A DNA stretch of 64,000 bases from Alkalihalobacterium chitinilyticum (GTDB lineage Bacteria; Bacillota; Bacilli; Bacillales; Bacillaceae_F), in the NCBI RefSeq assembly GCF_029028005.1, contig NZ_JAOTPO010000007.1, positions 167,607-231,606 of the forward strand, read 5' to 3'. Numbering within the stretch: position 1 is the first letter of the stretch; each line of letters starts with the position of its first letter. Under the pieces are notes generated by a model. That model saw only the letters and a program-made list of their open reading frames with translations, was not told the origin of the DNA and searched no databases. This document shows positions 30,500 to 40,689 of this stretch, in pieces. A program made the translations under genes and the position numbers.

Positions 30500-30943
30500 T
30501 TATTGTTCGGTTACATGAACCTTTACTGTAGCAACGACTTCAGGATGAATTTTAATTGGAACATTCGTAAAGCCTAAAGCACGAATTGGCTCATCTAGCA
30601 TAATTTTACGCTTATCTACTTTTTTCTTCATTTTTGAAAGTTCTTCAGCAATTTGTTTAGTAGAAACAGCTCCAAATAAGCGACCGCCTTCACCGCTTTT
30701 CGCTTTAATTTCTACAGTGATACTTTCAAGTTCTTCTTTGTATTTTTGAGCATCTGCTAACTCTTCAGCAACTTTTTTTGACTCACTTTTCTTTTGTGCT
30801 TCAAGGTTTTTAACATTTCCCTGTGAAGCCTCTACAGCTAGATTTTGTGGGAAAAGGAAGTTACGTGCATAACCTTCAGCAACATTTTTTACTTCTCCTT
30901 TTTTCCCTTTACCTTTTACATCCTCAAGAAATATAACTTTCAT
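30500..30943 (-). CDS. rplI: 50S ribosomal protein L9
   Basis: Binds 23S rRNA at the base of the L1 stalk. 147 aa. The N-terminal rRNA-binding domain [30 protein letters not shown] is diagnostic, followed by the long connecting helix rich in Lys and Glu and the C-terminal domain with [17 protein letters not shown]. It starts 2 bp after the gdpP stop codon, indicating coupling with gdpP in the conserved yybS-gdpP-rplI-dnaC arrangement. Confidence 0.98.
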   Translation of the reverse strand: MKVIFLEDVKGKGKKGEVKNVAEGYARNFLFPQNLAVEASQGNVKNLEAQKKSESKKVAEELADAQKYKEELESITVEIKAKSGEGGRLFGAVSTKQIAEELSKMKKKVDKRKIMLDEPIRALGFTNVPIKIHPEVVATVKVHVTEQ

Positions 30944-30945
30944 TG

Positions 30946-32910
30946 TTAACTTCCCCCTTTTAAATATTCGTCTATGACATCTCTTAACAAATCTTCAGCT
31001 TCATCTAATGAAGTATCATCTAATTGTGTAGCTGCATTCGTTAGATGCCCGCCGCCTTTTAATTGCTCCATGATGACTTGGACATTTATTTCTCCTAATG
31101 ACCGAGCACTAATTCCAATTCGTCCATCTTGACGCCTTGAAATCACAAATGCGGCTGTAATACCATCCATTGTTAACAGTGTATCTGCTGCTTGAGCAAT
31201 TAAAACTTGACTATATACCTCATCTTCCGCAGCTTTTGCAATTGCTATTGTATCTTGGTAAATAATCGCCGACTCGATTAACTTTGCTCGTCGTACATAT
31301 TGATCCATATCTTCTTTAAGCAGTCTCTGAACGAGGACGGTGTCAGCTCCATTTCTCCTTAAGAAAGAAGCAGCATCGAATGTACGTGAGCCTGTTCTGA
31401 CGGCAAAACTCTTGGTATCAACAATAATTCCAGCTAATAAGGCTGTCGCTTCCAGAATATCCATTTTCAATTTCTTTGGTTGATATTCTAATAACTCGGT
31501 AACCAATTCAGCCGTTGAAGAAGCATATGGCTCCATGTACACTAGAACCGGATCCGTGACAAACTCTTCACCGCGCCTGTGATGGTCGAGAACAATCACT
31601 CGATCCACACGATCTAGAAGTTTAGGCTCAATAACCAGCGATGGTCGATGAGTATCAACCACAACAAGAAGTGTTTGGTCATTCGCCATCTCCACAGCTT
31701 CTTCTGGTGTAATGAAATGCGACCAAAGGTGATCATGCTTTTCAATTTCTTCCATTAATTTTTGAACATCTGAATGGATTTCATCTCTGTCTAAGACGAC
31801 ATAACCATCTTTTCCATTGACTTCAGCAATTTTTAAAACTCCAATGGCAGCTCCAATTGCATCCATATCCGGGTTCTTATGCCCCATTATAATCACTTTA
31901 GAACTCTCCACAACAAAGTCTCGTAAAGCATGAGAGATTACACGTGCTCTAACACGGGTACGTTTTTCCATCGCATTTGATTTTCCGCCATAAAAATGAA
32001 CTTTACCGTTCTTTTCTTTGATAGCTACTTGATCCCCGCCACGACCGAGTGCTAGATCTAAACTAGATTGAGCAAGAGCACCAAGTTCTCGAATCGTTCC
32101 ATCACCACTTCCAATTCCTACACTTAAAGTAATTGGAATTTTTTCTTTTCCAGTGACTTCTCTTATTTCATCAAGAATTCCAAACTTGGTCTTTTCGATT
32201 AAACTAAGTGTCTGTTTATTAAAGATGGCTAAAAACCGGTCAGATCCTGTTCTTCGAAGTAGAATTTCGTAATCACTTGCCCACTTATTTAATGTAGCCG
32301 TTACTTGACTAGACAATTTGCTTCGGACTTGATCATCCATACCTTGAGTAACTTCATCATAATTATCTAGATAGATGAGCCCAATTACCGTTTGATCTTC
32401 TTCGTACATCTCTTTCGTTTGTACGGTTTCTGTTACATCAAAGAAATAAAGCAGACGTTCATCTTTTTTATATTCTACATGAAAAAAATGTTCTTTAAGT
32501 GAAATCAGACCTTCTTCCTGTTCCTCTTCTATAATTGATAGAAGGTGTTCAGATAAGTCTTCTAATGGCTTTCCAATGAAGGTATCTCCGAATACTTGAT
32601 TGATGTACGGATTAACCCATTGTACGACGCGTTCCTCATTATAGAGTAATATTCCTACTGGCAAGTTTATAACTGCTTCTTCCCCTGCTTTATTAATTCG
32701 ATACGAAAGCGTTGAAATGTACTCTTCAAGTTGCTTTTCAAAAGAGATCCTTGCTTGAATCGTATAAATCAGTAAAACACCTAACATAAAGAAGCCAATA
32801 ATCCCAAGTTGCCATTGATAGTATGTTAATATTCCAATAAAAAGCACCGCTACAGTAAACAAGGAAACTACGTGATAACCATGCCACCGTTTCATCAAGA
32901 ACTTAGGCAT
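30946..32910 (-). CDS. gdpP: Cyclic-di-AMP phosphodiesterase GdpP (YybT)
   Basis: Membrane enzyme that hydrolyses c-di-AMP to pApA, affecting potassium, cell-wall and beta-lactam responses. 654 aa, the family length. Two N-terminal transmembrane segments ([20 protein letters not shown] and [17 protein letters not shown]) are followed by a PAS domain, a degenerate GGDEF domain ([15 protein letters not shown] lacks a GGDEF motif, typical of the family), and the DHH phosphoesterase ([34 protein letters not shown]) with DHHA1 at the end ([12 protein letters not shown]). It lies between yybS and rplI. Confidence 0.96.
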   Translation of the reverse strand: MPKFLMKRWHGYHVVSLFTVAVLFIGILTYYQWQLGIIGFFMLGVLLIYTIQARISFEKQLEEYISTLSYRINKAGEEAVINLPVGILLYNEERVVQWVNPYINQVFGDTFIGKPLEDLSEHLLSIIEEEQEEGLISLKEHFFHVEYKKDERLLYFFDVTETVQTKEMYEEDQTVIGLIYLDNYDEVTQGMDDQVRSKLSSQVTATLNKWASDYEILLRRTGSDRFLAIFNKQTLSLIEKTKFGILDEIREVTGKEKIPITLSVGIGSGDGTIRELGALAQSSLDLALGRGGDQVAIKEKNGKVHFYGGKSNAMEKRTRVRARVISHALRDFVVESSKVIIMGHKNPDMDAIGAAIGVLKIAEVNGKDGYVVLDRDEIHSDVQKLMEEIEKHDHLWSHFITPEEAVEMANDQTLLVVVDTHRPSLVIEPKLLDRVDRVIVLDHHRRGEEFVTDPVLVYMEPYASSTAELVTELLEYQPKKLKMDILEATALLAGIIVDTKSFAVRTGSRTFDAASFLRRNGADTVLVQRLLKEDMDQYVRRAKLIESAIIYQDTIAIAKAAEDEVYSQVLIAQAADTLLTMDGITAAFVISRRQDGRIGISARSLGEINVQVIMEQLKGGGHLTNAATQLDDTSLDEAEDLLRDVIDEYLKGGS

Positions 32911-32941
32911 ATTGTCAACTCCTACTTTATATTCCTAACTC

Positions 32942-33871
32942 TTACTTTTTAACTCGTTTCCGTAATTCAAAACCTAAATCAATGATACCTAATATTCTTA
33001 CCATCACTAAAAACAGGGGTAAGAGCAGCGTAAACACTGTAATTAAAATAGGGACTACTTTCGGTACACCCTTGACATAACAATAATAAAAAATAAAGGA
33101 TAATCCTTGAATCGTCATAACAAATGTAAGTAAAGGAAACAGATTAATTAGTACAGTGTAAATAAATGAAGTTTCAGGTACTCCAATTAAAACAAGAATC
33201 GATACAATTAAATAATACCATAAAAACGACTTTGGAAACGTCCACTCTCTGAACGGTGGAAGAGATGGAACCTTTGGATAAAATCGTTTAACAATGAGTC
33301 TTGAAAATAGTTGTGTCAGTAAGGCTGTCGTTACCCCCATTAATATAATTAATAATGGTCCTAATTGACCAAGCATATCAATTAAATCTTGGAAAGCTTC
33401 TAATTGTTCCCCAGGGTCTTGGCCAAGCCCTGATAACATGCTTTCAGCGGTTTCAATCGATTGACGCATTAACTCTTGAGTCGTATGTAATGGATGTATT
33501 CCTAACAAAGCTATACTCATAATGAAAAGGACAATAATACTAACAATATACGTTAAACTACCGCCTAGTAACACTGCTAATCCAGACTTATTTCTTCGGT
33601 ACAATTCACCTGCTACTAAACCACCTAATCCAAACAATAACGGAATGGGAAGCCCAGGTAATCCAGCTATAATAAATGTTATAAATAACGTTACTGTCCA
33701 AAATAAAATACCCGGTTTTAAACCATGTCGAAGGACATAAATGATAAATGGAACAGGCATAAACCAAATTAGTACCATTGAAATAAATGGTATAAATAGG
33801 AGTGCGATTACACCGATGCCAAACAGTGCTGCTAATAATGCTCCTTCTGTTAAGGCTTTTGTTTTCTTCAC
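32942..33871 (-). CDS. yybS: YybS family membrane protein (DUF2232)
   Basis: 309-aa polytopic membrane protein of unknown function. About eight hydrophobic segments can be counted, beginning ALTEGALLAALFGIGVIALLFIPFISMVLIWFMPVPFIIYVL and ending ILITVFTLLLPLFLVMVRI. A soluble loop with acidic and Met-rich sequence (TAESMSGLGQDPGEQLEAF-like) lies in the middle. Its location directly upstream of gdpP-rplI matches yybS of Bacillus, and the start ATG follows AGAGGTGAAGATG. It might be a substrate-binding (S-component-like) membrane protein, but that is not shown by this sequence. Confidence 0.88.
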   Translation of the reverse strand: MKKTKALTEGALLAALFGIGVIALLFIPFISMVLIWFMPVPFIIYVLRHGLKPGILFWTVTLFITFIIAGLPGLPIPLLFGLGGLVAGELYRRNKSGLAVLLGGSLTYIVSIIVLFIMSIALLGIHPLHTTQELMRQSIETAESMLSGLGQDPGEQLEAFQDLIDMLGQLGPLLIILMGVTTALLTQLFSRLIVKRFYPKVPSLPPFREWTFPKSFLWYYLIVSILVLIGVPETSFIYTVLINLFPLLTFVMTIQGLSFIFYYCYVKGVPKVVPILITVFTLLLPLFLVMVRILGIIDLGFELRKRVKK

Positions 33872-33944
33872 ATCTTCACCTCTCTTTTTATCTCATCTAT
33901 TTTACCCTAGTTTCAACTAAAGATAAAGAAAGTGAAAGACCGTT

Positions 33945-34568
33945 TTATTCTAATGAAATATAAAAATGGTTTGTTTGTCCATTTATAATTTGTTCTATAT
34001 CTTTGAGCGAAGCACTGTAACTATTTCCTGTTTTAAGATATTCAGTCATTAAATCATATACTTGAATCCGATATTTATGAAAATACTCATCCATAGGAAA
34101 ATAGAGATTTTCTTTACTATCCTCCAACCCTTCACTTTTTAAATATTCATATATACCATCGACCTTTTTCAAATCAAAAGTTATTGTTACTTGTTTTAAT
34201 TCACCATTTTGTTCTCTAATCCCAAAACTATGTTTATAACCATTCATATACTTCCCCTGGACTAGAGTGATATCAGTTGTATTTAGTAATAATCCTTTTT
34301 TATAGTGTACCTCTTTTAATTCGTCACTTTCATTTATAACAATATCTCCTTTAAAAACTTCAGATGATAGTTTTGTCGCTATAAACCCGTATACCGATAT
34401 TAATATCGTAATAACAACTAAAGTAGTGCAAAAGATAATTAAGGTTTTATAGTCCTTACCGAGTCTTCTAACCAATTGTCCTCTAACCATATGTACTGGC
34501 TTTACTAACACAACAGCAACTAAAAACATAATAATGTGCTTTGTCCAATAGGGTAAAATAAATCCCAT
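33945..34568 (-). CDS. Hypothetical membrane-anchored protein, 207 aa
   Basis: I do not recognise a family. Two N-terminal hydrophobic segments are visible (IIMFLVAVVLVKPVHMV and TLIIFCTTLVVITILISVYGFI), followed by an approximately 140-aa hydrophilic domain that is probably outside the membrane, mixed strand and helix with no Cys. It lies between rpsR and yybS on the same strand, separated from rpsR by a terminator, so it probably has its own promoter. The codon usage resembles its neighbours, and a ribosome site (TGAGGTGA) precedes the start. Confidence 0.7.
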   Translation of the reverse strand: MGFILPYWTKHIIMFLVAVVLVKPVHMVRGQLVRRLGKDYKTLIIFCTTLVVITILISVYGFIATKLSSEVFKGDIVINESDELKEVHYKKGLLLNTTDITLVQGKYMNGYKHSFGIREQNGELKQVTITFDLKKVDGIYEYLKSEGLEDSKENLYFPMDEYFHKYRIQVYDLMTEYLKTGNSYSASLKDIEQIINGQTNHFYISLE

Positions 34569-34612
34569 CCCTAGTCACCTCAATCATCAGGTTCTCCTAC
34601 AATTATAGAATA

Positions 34613-34653
34613 AGAAAAGGCACGACAGAGAGTGATCTCTATCATGCCTTTTA
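34613..34653 (-). terminator. Terminator of the rpsF-ssb-rpsR operon
   Basis: Stem AAAAGGCA(T)GA..AGAG / CTCT..(C)GTGCCTTTT with a 4-nt tip, 6 bp past the rpsR stop codon. Confidence 0.75.
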
Positions 34654-34659
34654 AGTTAA

Positions 34660-34896
34660 TTAGTTAACTTCATTAACGTACGGTAATAAAGCGATTTGAC
34701 GAGCACGCTTGATTGCAGTAGTTAATTGACGTTGGTATTTTGCAGAAGTACCAGTTACACGACGAGGTAAGATTTTACCACGCTCAGAGATGAACTTCTT
34801 CAAAAGATCTGTATCTTTGTAATCGATTTTCTCGATTTTATTTACTGTAAAGTAACAAACTTTACGGCGTTTTGGTCCACGTCCTCTACGAGCCAT
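34660..34896 (-). CDS. rpsR: 30S ribosomal protein S18
   Basis: Small-subunit protein that pairs with S6 on the platform. 78 aa. Family sequence visible: [33 protein letters not shown], the strongly basic [33 protein letters not shown]. It is the third gene of rpsF-ssb-rpsR; a single Cys at residue 14 suggests the non-zinc form. Confidence 0.98.
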   Translation of the reverse strand: MARRGRGPKRRKVCYFTVNKIEKIDYKDTDLLKKFISERGKILPRRVTGTSAKYQRQLTTAIKRARQIALLPYVNEVN

Positions 34897-34971
34897 TGTA
34901 ATTCCTCCTTCTTTTTAAATTTTTATATATACTATCCCATTTTGTCTAGTCATCGGGAGTTTCGTTTACGA

Positions 34972-35475
34972 TTAGAATGGAAGATCATCGTCAGAAATGT
35001 CGATGTTGCTGCCATCTGATGCAAACGGATCCTCGTCCAATCGAGATTGGTTACGATTAGGATTCTGTTGACCGTATCCTCCTTGGCCAGTTGGTGCTGG
35101 GCCACGGCTATAAAAGTCGTTTCCGCCTTGAGAACCGCCGCCTCCACCGCCTGAACCTTTTGGCTCCAGAAATTGTACGCTATCAGCTACAACTTCTGTC
35201 ACATAAACTCGGCGACCTTCATTATTATCATAGCTACGTGTCTGAATACGGCCTTCAACACCAGCAAGACTACCTTTTTTCAAGTAGTTCGCTACATTTT
35301 CAGCAGGCTTTCTCCAGACGATACAGTTAATAAAGTCAGCTTCTCGATCACCTTGCTGATTCGAAAATTGTCGATTCACAGCAAGGGTAAAGTTGGCTAC
35401 TGCTACACCATTTGGAGTATAACGTAACTCTGGGTCTTTTGTTAGACGTCCAACAAGGACGACACGGTTAATCAT
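34972..35475 (-). CDS. ssb: Single-stranded DNA-binding protein
   Basis: Coats single-stranded DNA and recruits replication and repair proteins. The likely start is the ATG at 35475, which follows GGGAGGGG and gives the conserved [20 protein letters not shown]; 167 aa. The OB fold spans residues of about 1-105 ([37 protein letters not shown]). A flexible Gly/Gln/Asn-rich linker ([14 protein letters not shown]) ends in the acidic interaction tip DISDDDLPF. It is between rpsF and rpsR, as usual in Firmicutes. Confidence 0.97.
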   Translation of the reverse strand: MINRVVLVGRLTKDPELRYTPNGVAVANFTLAVNRQFSNQQGDREADFINCIVWRKPAENVANYLKKGSLAGVEGRIQTRSYDNNEGRRVYVTEVVADSVQFLEPKGSGGGGGGSQGGNDFYSRGPAPTGQGGYGQQNPNRNQSRLDEDPFASDGSNIDISDDDLPF

Positions 35476-35553
35476 CAGAACCCCTCCCAATATTTCACTT
35501 CTTCTAGTAAAAGTTCAAAGTCTCCTATGAACTTTTATTTTATTGTTCGTCTA

Positions 35554-35841
35554 TTATTGTTCGTCTTTAACGATTAGTAAACGAATGATGTTTTCGTTGA
35601 TCTTAACTAGACGGTTGAATTCAGCAATTGCTTCTGGATTAGCCATTACGTTGATTAAAACATAATAACCTTCACGGAAGTCATTGATTTCATAAGCTAA
35701 ACGACGTTTACCTTTTTCTTCAACCTTCTCGATCTCAGCACCATTAGTAGTTAATACACCATTGAAACGCTCAACAAGCTCCTTTGTAGCAGCTTCATCA
35801 AGGTTTGGCGCAATAATGTACATGATTTCGTATTTACGCAT
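35554..35841 (-). CDS. rpsF: 30S ribosomal protein S6
   Basis: Small-subunit protein forming a complex with S18. 95 aa. Family sequence [48 protein letters not shown] and a C-terminal IRLLIVKDE. It is the first gene of the operon; its leader carries a hairpin beside a CCG trinucleotide resembling the known S6:S18 autoregulatory site. Confidence 0.98.
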   Translation of the reverse strand: MRKYEIMYIIAPNLDEAATKELVERFNGVLTTNGAEIEKVEEKGKRRLAYEINDFREGYYVLINVMANPEAIAEFNRLVKINENIIRLLIVKDEQ

Positions 35842-35857
35842 TCCTCGTCACCTCCTT

Positions 35858-35890
35858 TTGGTCTAACGGCTCCATCATTGTGGAGCAAGG
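35858..35890 (-). promoter_or_regulatory. Candidate S6:S18-binding leader element of rpsF
   Basis: In minus-strand sense, GCTCCACAATGATGGAGC forms a stem-loop immediately followed by CGTTAGACC, giving the CCG next to a stem described for the S6:S18 leader motif. Position (about 30 nt before the rpsF start) and operon are right; the full secondary structure was not verified. Confidence 0.45.
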
Positions 35891-35925
35891 AGCAAAAAAC
35901 TAATGTCATTTACTCACATTGAATC

Positions 35926-35954
35926 ATTATACCAGAGTAGCTTGTACTATACAA
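35926..35954 (-). promoter_or_regulatory. Promoter of rpsF-ssb-rpsR
   Basis: Minus strand: -35 TTGTAT (35949-35954), 17-nt spacer, -10 TATAAT (35926-35931), about 85 bp upstream of rpsF, leaving room for a structured leader. Confidence 0.7.
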
Positions 35955-35965
35955 GCCTTCTATTA

Positions 35966-37063
35966 TTAAACATTAAAACGGAAATGAATAACATCGCCAT
36001 CTTCGACAATATACTCTTTTCCTTCTAAACGAACTTTCCCTTTTTCTTTAGCTAACGTCATAGTCCCAGCTTCAACAAGGTCATTGTAAGCCACAACTTC
36101 AGCGCGAATAAATCCACGTTCAAAGTCCGAGTGAATAACTCCGGCTGCTTGTGGTGCTTTCATTCCTTGTTTAATCGTCCATGCACGAACTTCTTGTACA
36201 CCAGCCGTGAAGTACGTACGAAGTCCTAGAAGATGATAAGATGCACGAATTAATTGATCTAACCCAGATTCTTCAATGCCTAACTCTTCTAGGAACATCG
36301 CTTTTTCATCACCGTCTAGCTCAGCAATTTCTGATTCAATTTTTGCACACACTACGATCACTTCTGAGTTTTCGTTAACTGCAAACTCTTTTACTGTTTT
36401 CACATACTCATTATCGCCGCCAAGTAAGTCTTCTTCACTTACATTAGCCACATATAGTACCGGTTTCATTGTTAATAAATGAAGTCCATATACTACTTTT
36501 GCTTCTGCTTCTGTTAGTTCAACACTACGAGCCGGCTTTTCATTTTCAAATGCTTCTTTAAGCTTTACTAGTGCCTCATGCTCTAACATCGCTTCTTTAT
36601 CTTTTTGTCGCGCCATTTTTCCGACGCGGTCAATTCGTTTATCAACTGATTCTAAATCAGCTAAGATCAACTCTAAATTGATGACTTCAATATCATTAAT
36701 AGGATTTACTCGTCCTGCAACGTGAGTAATGTTCTCATCTTCAAAGCAACGGACAACGTGACAAATCGCGTCTACTTGACGAATATGAGATAAAAATTTA
36801 TTTCCTAACCCTTCACCTTTACTTGCTCCTTCAACAATCCCTGCAATATCTGTAAATTCAAACGTCGTTGGGACTGTTTTTTTCGGTTGAACAAGCTCTG
36901 TTAATCGATTAAGACGAACATCTGGTACTTCAACCATTCCTACATTCGGATCAATCGTACAGAAAGGGTAATTCGCTGATTCTGCTCCTGCTTGAGTAAT
37001 TGCATTAAATAATGTGGATTTACCAACGTTCGGTAAACCGACAATACCAGCTGTTAAAGCCAT
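35966..37063 (-). CDS. ychF: Ribosome-binding ATPase YchF (YyaF)
   Basis: Obg-family P-loop protein that binds ribosomes and prefers ATP. 365 aa. Motifs: G1 GLPNVGKSTLFNAIT, G3 FTDIAGIVEGASKGEGLGN, an unconventional G4 YVANVSEEDL in place of NKxD, which explains ATP preference, and a C-terminal TGS domain (TYFTAGVQEVRAWTIKQG, GDVIHFRFNV). It is upstream of rpsF as in Bacillus. Confidence 0.97.
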   Translation of the reverse strand: MALTAGIVGLPNVGKSTLFNAITQAGAESANYPFCTIDPNVGMVEVPDVRLNRLTELVQPKKTVPTTFEFTDIAGIVEGASKGEGLGNKFLSHIRQVDAICHVVRCFEDENITHVAGRVNPINDIEVINLELILADLESVDKRIDRVGKMARQKDKEAMLEHEALVKLKEAFENEKPARSVELTEAEAKVVYGLHLLTMKPVLYVANVSEEDLLGGDNEYVKTVKEFAVNENSEVIVVCAKIESEIAELDGDEKAMFLEELGIEESGLDQLIRASYHLLGLRTYFTAGVQEVRAWTIKQGMKAPQAAGVIHSDFERGFIRAEVVAYNDLVEAGTMTLAKEKGKVRLEGKEYIVEDGDVIHFRFNV

Positions 37064-37336
37064 CGGTCATCACTTCCTTTAGATTTTAGAAAAACACGGC
37101 TTATCGCCAGTGATGGCGAAAGGCGATGTCTTTTCTTATACTTTACTCCATTAAAAAAATTGCGTATTTTGGCCATTATCTTTACATCTTATACCCTTCA
37201 CAATTATAGAGATAGTTCCATAAAAAAACAAGAAGCTGACGATCAGCAGCCCCTCGTCTGAAGACATTTAGTGAAATCAGTGTCGATCTCATTAAACAAG
37301 GGTTTTGCTTTTTACAGATAGTCAACTTCCTGTTCT

Positions 37337-37537
37337 CTAATCATTATTGGCTTTTTCAATGATCTTTTTTAATTTTCGGCTGAACTCTTTCCGCGGTAAC
37401 ATGACACTATGGTTACAACCTTGGCATTTTATACGGATATCCATTCCCATGCGAATGATTTTCCATCGATTTTCTCCACATGGATGTGCTTTCTTCATCT
37501 CTACAACATCATTAATTTCATACTGTTTATCGCTCAT
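37337..37537 (-). CDS. DUF951 small protein (YyzM)
   Basis: 66 aa. The sequence YEINDVVEMKKAHPCGENRWKI, CQGC and HSVMLPRKEFSRKLKK fits the DUF951 family found next to ychF in Firmicutes. The single upstream Cys and the CQGC pair may bind zinc; function unknown. The ATG follows AGGAGGAGTCG. A 273-bp gap to ychF contains an imperfect GCTGACGATCAGCAG hairpin near 37231. Confidence 0.88.
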   Translation of the reverse strand: MSDKQYEINDVVEMKKAHPCGENRWKIIRMGMDIRIKCQGCNHSVMLPRKEFSRKLKKIIEKANND

Positions 37538-37621
37538 GAATCGACTCCTCCTAAGAGACGTTCGTCCATTTTTACGTTATTATACACTACTTTAATGAAA
37601 AGAAGGAATAATGTTTGTTAA

Positions 37622-38644
37622 TTATTTGCTAAATATTCCTTTTCTTAAAATAGGATACAGGAGGATCGAAGCTAAAACATATAAATTTAGTATGCCGTAC
37701 AAAGGGTATAAAATTGAAATAAGGGTTGAGAAGCCAAACGTCGTGAGTGGAACCATTGTCATTAAGAGTAGTAATGCAAGCAGCCAAACCGGTAAGTTGA
37801 CATACTCTCTAAATCTCGATACTAATCCAAAGACACCAGCCGCTGCTGTTGTATAAATCGCTATCCACAATAACCCTGACATGAGTAAGACCATGAAGTA
37901 AGGATAATGCTTTAGAATAGCAAAAAGCGGTATTTCATAAAGTATGATTTCTCCAGCGACCTGAAGCAGCGACTCATTATATAAAAATGAAATACTTCCT
38001 AGAATAACGCCGCTCCCAATACTAGCAATCCAAATTTCTCCTTCATGTTTGATTTCTTTTCCTATCGCCGATAAAACCGCAATAAGAGGCAATATGTTTA
38101 AAGCGGTAAACGTTAAGGCTGCCGGCCAGTTACTTTGTTCACTGAGTGACATTTCAAATGGGAAGCCTTTCATATATTGAAAAGCAAATAATACCGATAA
38201 TAAACAAATGATTAAGATCGGAATTACAAATGCATTCATTGAAGTCATCCCTTTTGTATCCCAGACGAACAGCAAAATTAACAATCCACAAATAATACCA
38301 ATTCCAAACCAATACGGTAGATGAATGACTTCTAATGTCGCTCCCCCGCCTGCAAGCATGATAACTGTTGTGGAAAATAAATAAAGGACAATCATTACGT
38401 CATATACTTTAGTAAACTGTTTTCCCATTAACGTTTGTAATACCGGAATGTAGTGTGAAGATTGAGACTTGTAACTAATCTTTAAAATAACCGTACAGCT
38501 CACAATAAACAAAATTGCAAATAAAATAATTGCTAGTCCACTTTCACTCCCAAAAAATTCCCAAAGTTCTCTTCCTGATGCATATCCTGCTCCGATCATT
38601 GTTCCAATAATTAAGAATAACCATTTTAATCCATTCGTTACCAA
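37622..38644 (-). CDS. YkvI family membrane protein
   Basis: 340-aa integral membrane protein with roughly ten hydrophobic segments. The N-terminal LKWLFLIIGTMIGAGYASGRELWEFFG is the YkvI-type motif, related to amino-acid transporters of the LeuT superfamily (the GAGYASG stretch breaks the first helix as in transporters). No Spore germination (GerAB) context is present. It lies between DUF951 and yyaC; substrate unknown. Confidence 0.85.
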   Translation of the reverse strand: MVTNGLKWLFLIIGTMIGAGYASGRELWEFFGSESGLAIILFAILFIVSCTVILKISYKSQSSHYIPVLQTLMGKQFTKVYDVMIVLYLFSTTVIMLAGGGATLEVIHLPYWFGIGIICGLLILLFVWDTKGMTSMNAFVIPILIICLLSVLFAFQYMKGFPFEMSLSEQSNWPAALTFTALNILPLIAVLSAIGKEIKHEGEIWIASIGSGVILGSISFLYNESLLQVAGEIILYEIPLFAILKHYPYFMVLLMSGLLWIAIYTTAAAGVFGLVSRFREYVNLPVWLLALLLLMTMVPLTTFGFSTLISILYPLYGILNLYVLASILLYPILRKGIFSK

Positions 38645-38798
38645 TGCAATGTCTCTCCTTCCAATGCTTGTACTTTTAACAAAACAGAAAGGATAGTTTC
38701 CAAGCCTCTATATCTTTACTACCTTTTCTTCTCTCTTTATGTATAGAAAGGAAAAAATATCCGTATACTGTTACTACTATTGCAAAGGAGAGAGATAT

Positions 38799-39449
38799 AT
38801 GATTCTTAATCGAAATATTTTCCCTAAAAAAGCTCCTCCTTCTCGTTTTCATATGGATGAGCCGCATGCAAGACATTCGATTTCAGAGCAACTAGCTGAA
38901 TTATTAAGCCCCTTTTCCCATCGGGAGCTTGTCATTGTTTGCATTGGTACAGATCGTTCGACAGGAGATTCTTTAGGTCCTTTAATTGGTACGAAACTAG
39001 CAGAAAAACGACTATCTAATTTTACGGTTTATGGAACTCTCGAATATCCTGTCCATGCTGTTAATTTGGAAGAAAAACTAGCAGAAATCGACCAGAATCA
39101 TAGACATCCTTATATCATTGGTATCGATGCTTGTCTTGGACGTTTAACTAGTGTCGGCCATATTACAGTGGCAAAGGGACCTGTTAAACCAGGTGCTGCT
39201 GTAAACAAAAAATTGCCGGAAGTTGGAAATATTCATATTACCGGCATCGTTAATGTCGGGGGAATGATGGAATACTTTGTCCTTCAAAACACACGACTGC
39301 ATACCGTTATGAAAATGGCCAATCTTGTTGCTTCTAGCTTACACTTAACTGATCATACTCTCTCTGAACGGACCGAGCAAAAATCAAGTCTACTACAAAC
39401 ATTAAAACCTAGTATTTTTCTCCGAGAACGAAAAGAAACTCATCTTTAA
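38799..39449 (+). CDS. yyaC: Spore protease YyaC
   Basis: Sporulation protein of the DUF1256/YyaC family, a Gpr-like peptidase fold expressed in the forespore in Bacillus subtilis. Start ATG at 38799 follows AAAGGAGAGAGA (an upstream in-frame ATG at 38739 has no ribosome site); 216 aa. Motifs: VIVCIGTDRSTGDSLGPLIG, GTLEYPVHAVNLEEKL, IIGIDACLGRLTSVGHITVAKGPVKPGAAVNKKLPEVG and HITGIVNVGGMMEYFVLQNTRL. It points opposite to its neighbours and indicates an endospore former. Confidence 0.93.
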   Translation: MILNRNIFPKKAPPSRFHMDEPHARHSISEQLAELLSPFSHRELVIVCIGTDRSTGDSLGPLIGTKLAEKRLSNFTVYGTLEYPVHAVNLEEKLAEIDQNHRHPYIIGIDACLGRLTSVGHITVAKGPVKPGAAVNKKLPEVGNIHITGIVNVGGMMEYFVLQNTRLHTVMKMANLVASSLHLTDHTLSERTEQKSSLLQTLKPSIFLRERKETHL

Positions 39450-39497
39450 TAGATGAGTTTCTTTTTTTGTGCTAGGAAAGCATAAAAATCGAAGATG

Positions 39498-39866
39498 TCT
39501 AGCTCCAGGTGCCATCAGCTCGAGGTCGCTTCGGTCCATCCAACGTGTCTATAGAGCAAGACACTTATTGCTGGCCCTCCAGCGCTTGTAGCCGATAAGC
39601 GGGCACCTTACGCCTTTCTAGTCTAGCTCCAGGTGCCATCGGCTCGAGGTCGCTTCGGTCCATCCAACGTGTCTATAGAGCAAGACACTTATTGCTGGTC
39701 CTCCAGCGCTTGTCGCCAATAAGCGGGCACCTTGCGCTTTTCTAGTCTAGCTCCAGGTGCCATCGGCTCGAGGTCGCTTCGGTCCATCCAACGTGTCTAT
39801 AGAGCAAGACACTTATTGCTGGTCCTCCAGCGCTTGTCGCCAATAAGCGGGCACCTTGCGCTTTTC
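39498..39866. repeat. 124-bp tandem repeat, three copies, of a dispersed intergenic repeat family
   Basis: Copies begin (TCTAGCTCCAGGTGCCATC) at 39498, 39622 and 39746, exactly 124 bp apart, nearly identical; copies 2 and 3 are closest. Each contains TCGAGGTCGCTTCGG, AGCGCTTGTCGCCAATAAGCGG and CACCTTGCGC; GC-rich compared with the surroundings. Related fragments occur at 24210-24310, 43900-44090 and 61950. Confidence 0.92.
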
Positions 39867-39869
39867 TTA

Positions 39870-40604
39870 TTATCCAAAAAAGGAAAAAAACGCAATAATT
39901 GAGCTCCAATAATAAACGCAAGTCACTAATATAGCTGTAACTAATATGGAAGGAAGTAAATTAGCGACACGAATTTGAGTTAAACCGAGTATGTTTAAAC
40001 CGATTGCTATAATCATAATTCCACCCGTCGCTGTCATTTCGACAATAAAAGTATCCATTAATTCGCTGGGAATAAAGCGATCGATTTGTGTGGCGAATAA
40101 GGCAATTCCTCCCTGATAAATCATTACGGGGATAGCTGAAAATATAACTCCTATACCTAAAGCTGAAGTAAAGATGATCGCAGAAAACCCATCAAGCATT
40201 GACTTTGTATATAAAACAGAGTGATCACCGCGTAACCCGCTATCTAAGGCTCCAATGATTGCCATGGCCCCTACTACATAGATTAATGTGGTCGTAACAA
40301 ACCCTTTGGCAATTCCCCCATTTTCTTTCGCCCCTACTTTATTTTCTAACCATTTTCCTAAACGATTAAGTTTTTCTTCTAAATCCCATCTCTCACCGAG
40401 TAATGCCCCCGCGACTAAACTACCAATAACAATTAAAAACTGATCACTTTTTAACCCCATACTAACTCCTAAAACAATAACAGCTAACGATATTGCTTGC
40501 ATGACTGTCGATTTGACCTTTTCTGGAATATTTTTAACCAGTGATCCTAAAAGTGCTCCAAGTATAATTGCCAAACCATTGACAAGTGTCCCTAATAAAA
40601 CCAT
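39870..40604 (-). CDS. DUF554 family membrane protein
   Basis: 244-aa integral membrane protein. The N-terminus MVLLGTLVNGLAIILGALLGSLVKNIPEKVKSTVMQAISLAVIVLG and the sequence TTLIYVVGAMAIIGALDSGLRGDHSVLYTKSMLDGFSAIIFTS are the DUF554 (YqgA-type) signature, about six or seven transmembrane helices. The function is unknown. It is transcribed on the minus strand; the upstream gap contains structured repeats. Confidence 0.9.
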   Translation of the reverse strand: MVLLGTLVNGLAIILGALLGSLVKNIPEKVKSTVMQAISLAVIVLGVSMGLKSDQFLIVIGSLVAGALLGERWDLEEKLNRLGKWLENKVGAKENGGIAKGFVTTTLIYVVGAMAIIGALDSGLRGDHSVLYTKSMLDGFSAIIFTSALGIGVIFSAIPVMIYQGGIALFATQIDRFIPSELMDTFIVEMTATGGIMIIAIGLNILGLTQIRVANLLPSILVTAILVTCVYYWSSIIAFFSFFG

Positions 40605-40689
40605 CGTTTCTCCACCCTCTATTTTGTTCTTTCTTTATCTTTATTAAAAGTACGTGTTCAAAAGGAAGACAAAAAGATCCAAGAAGTTC

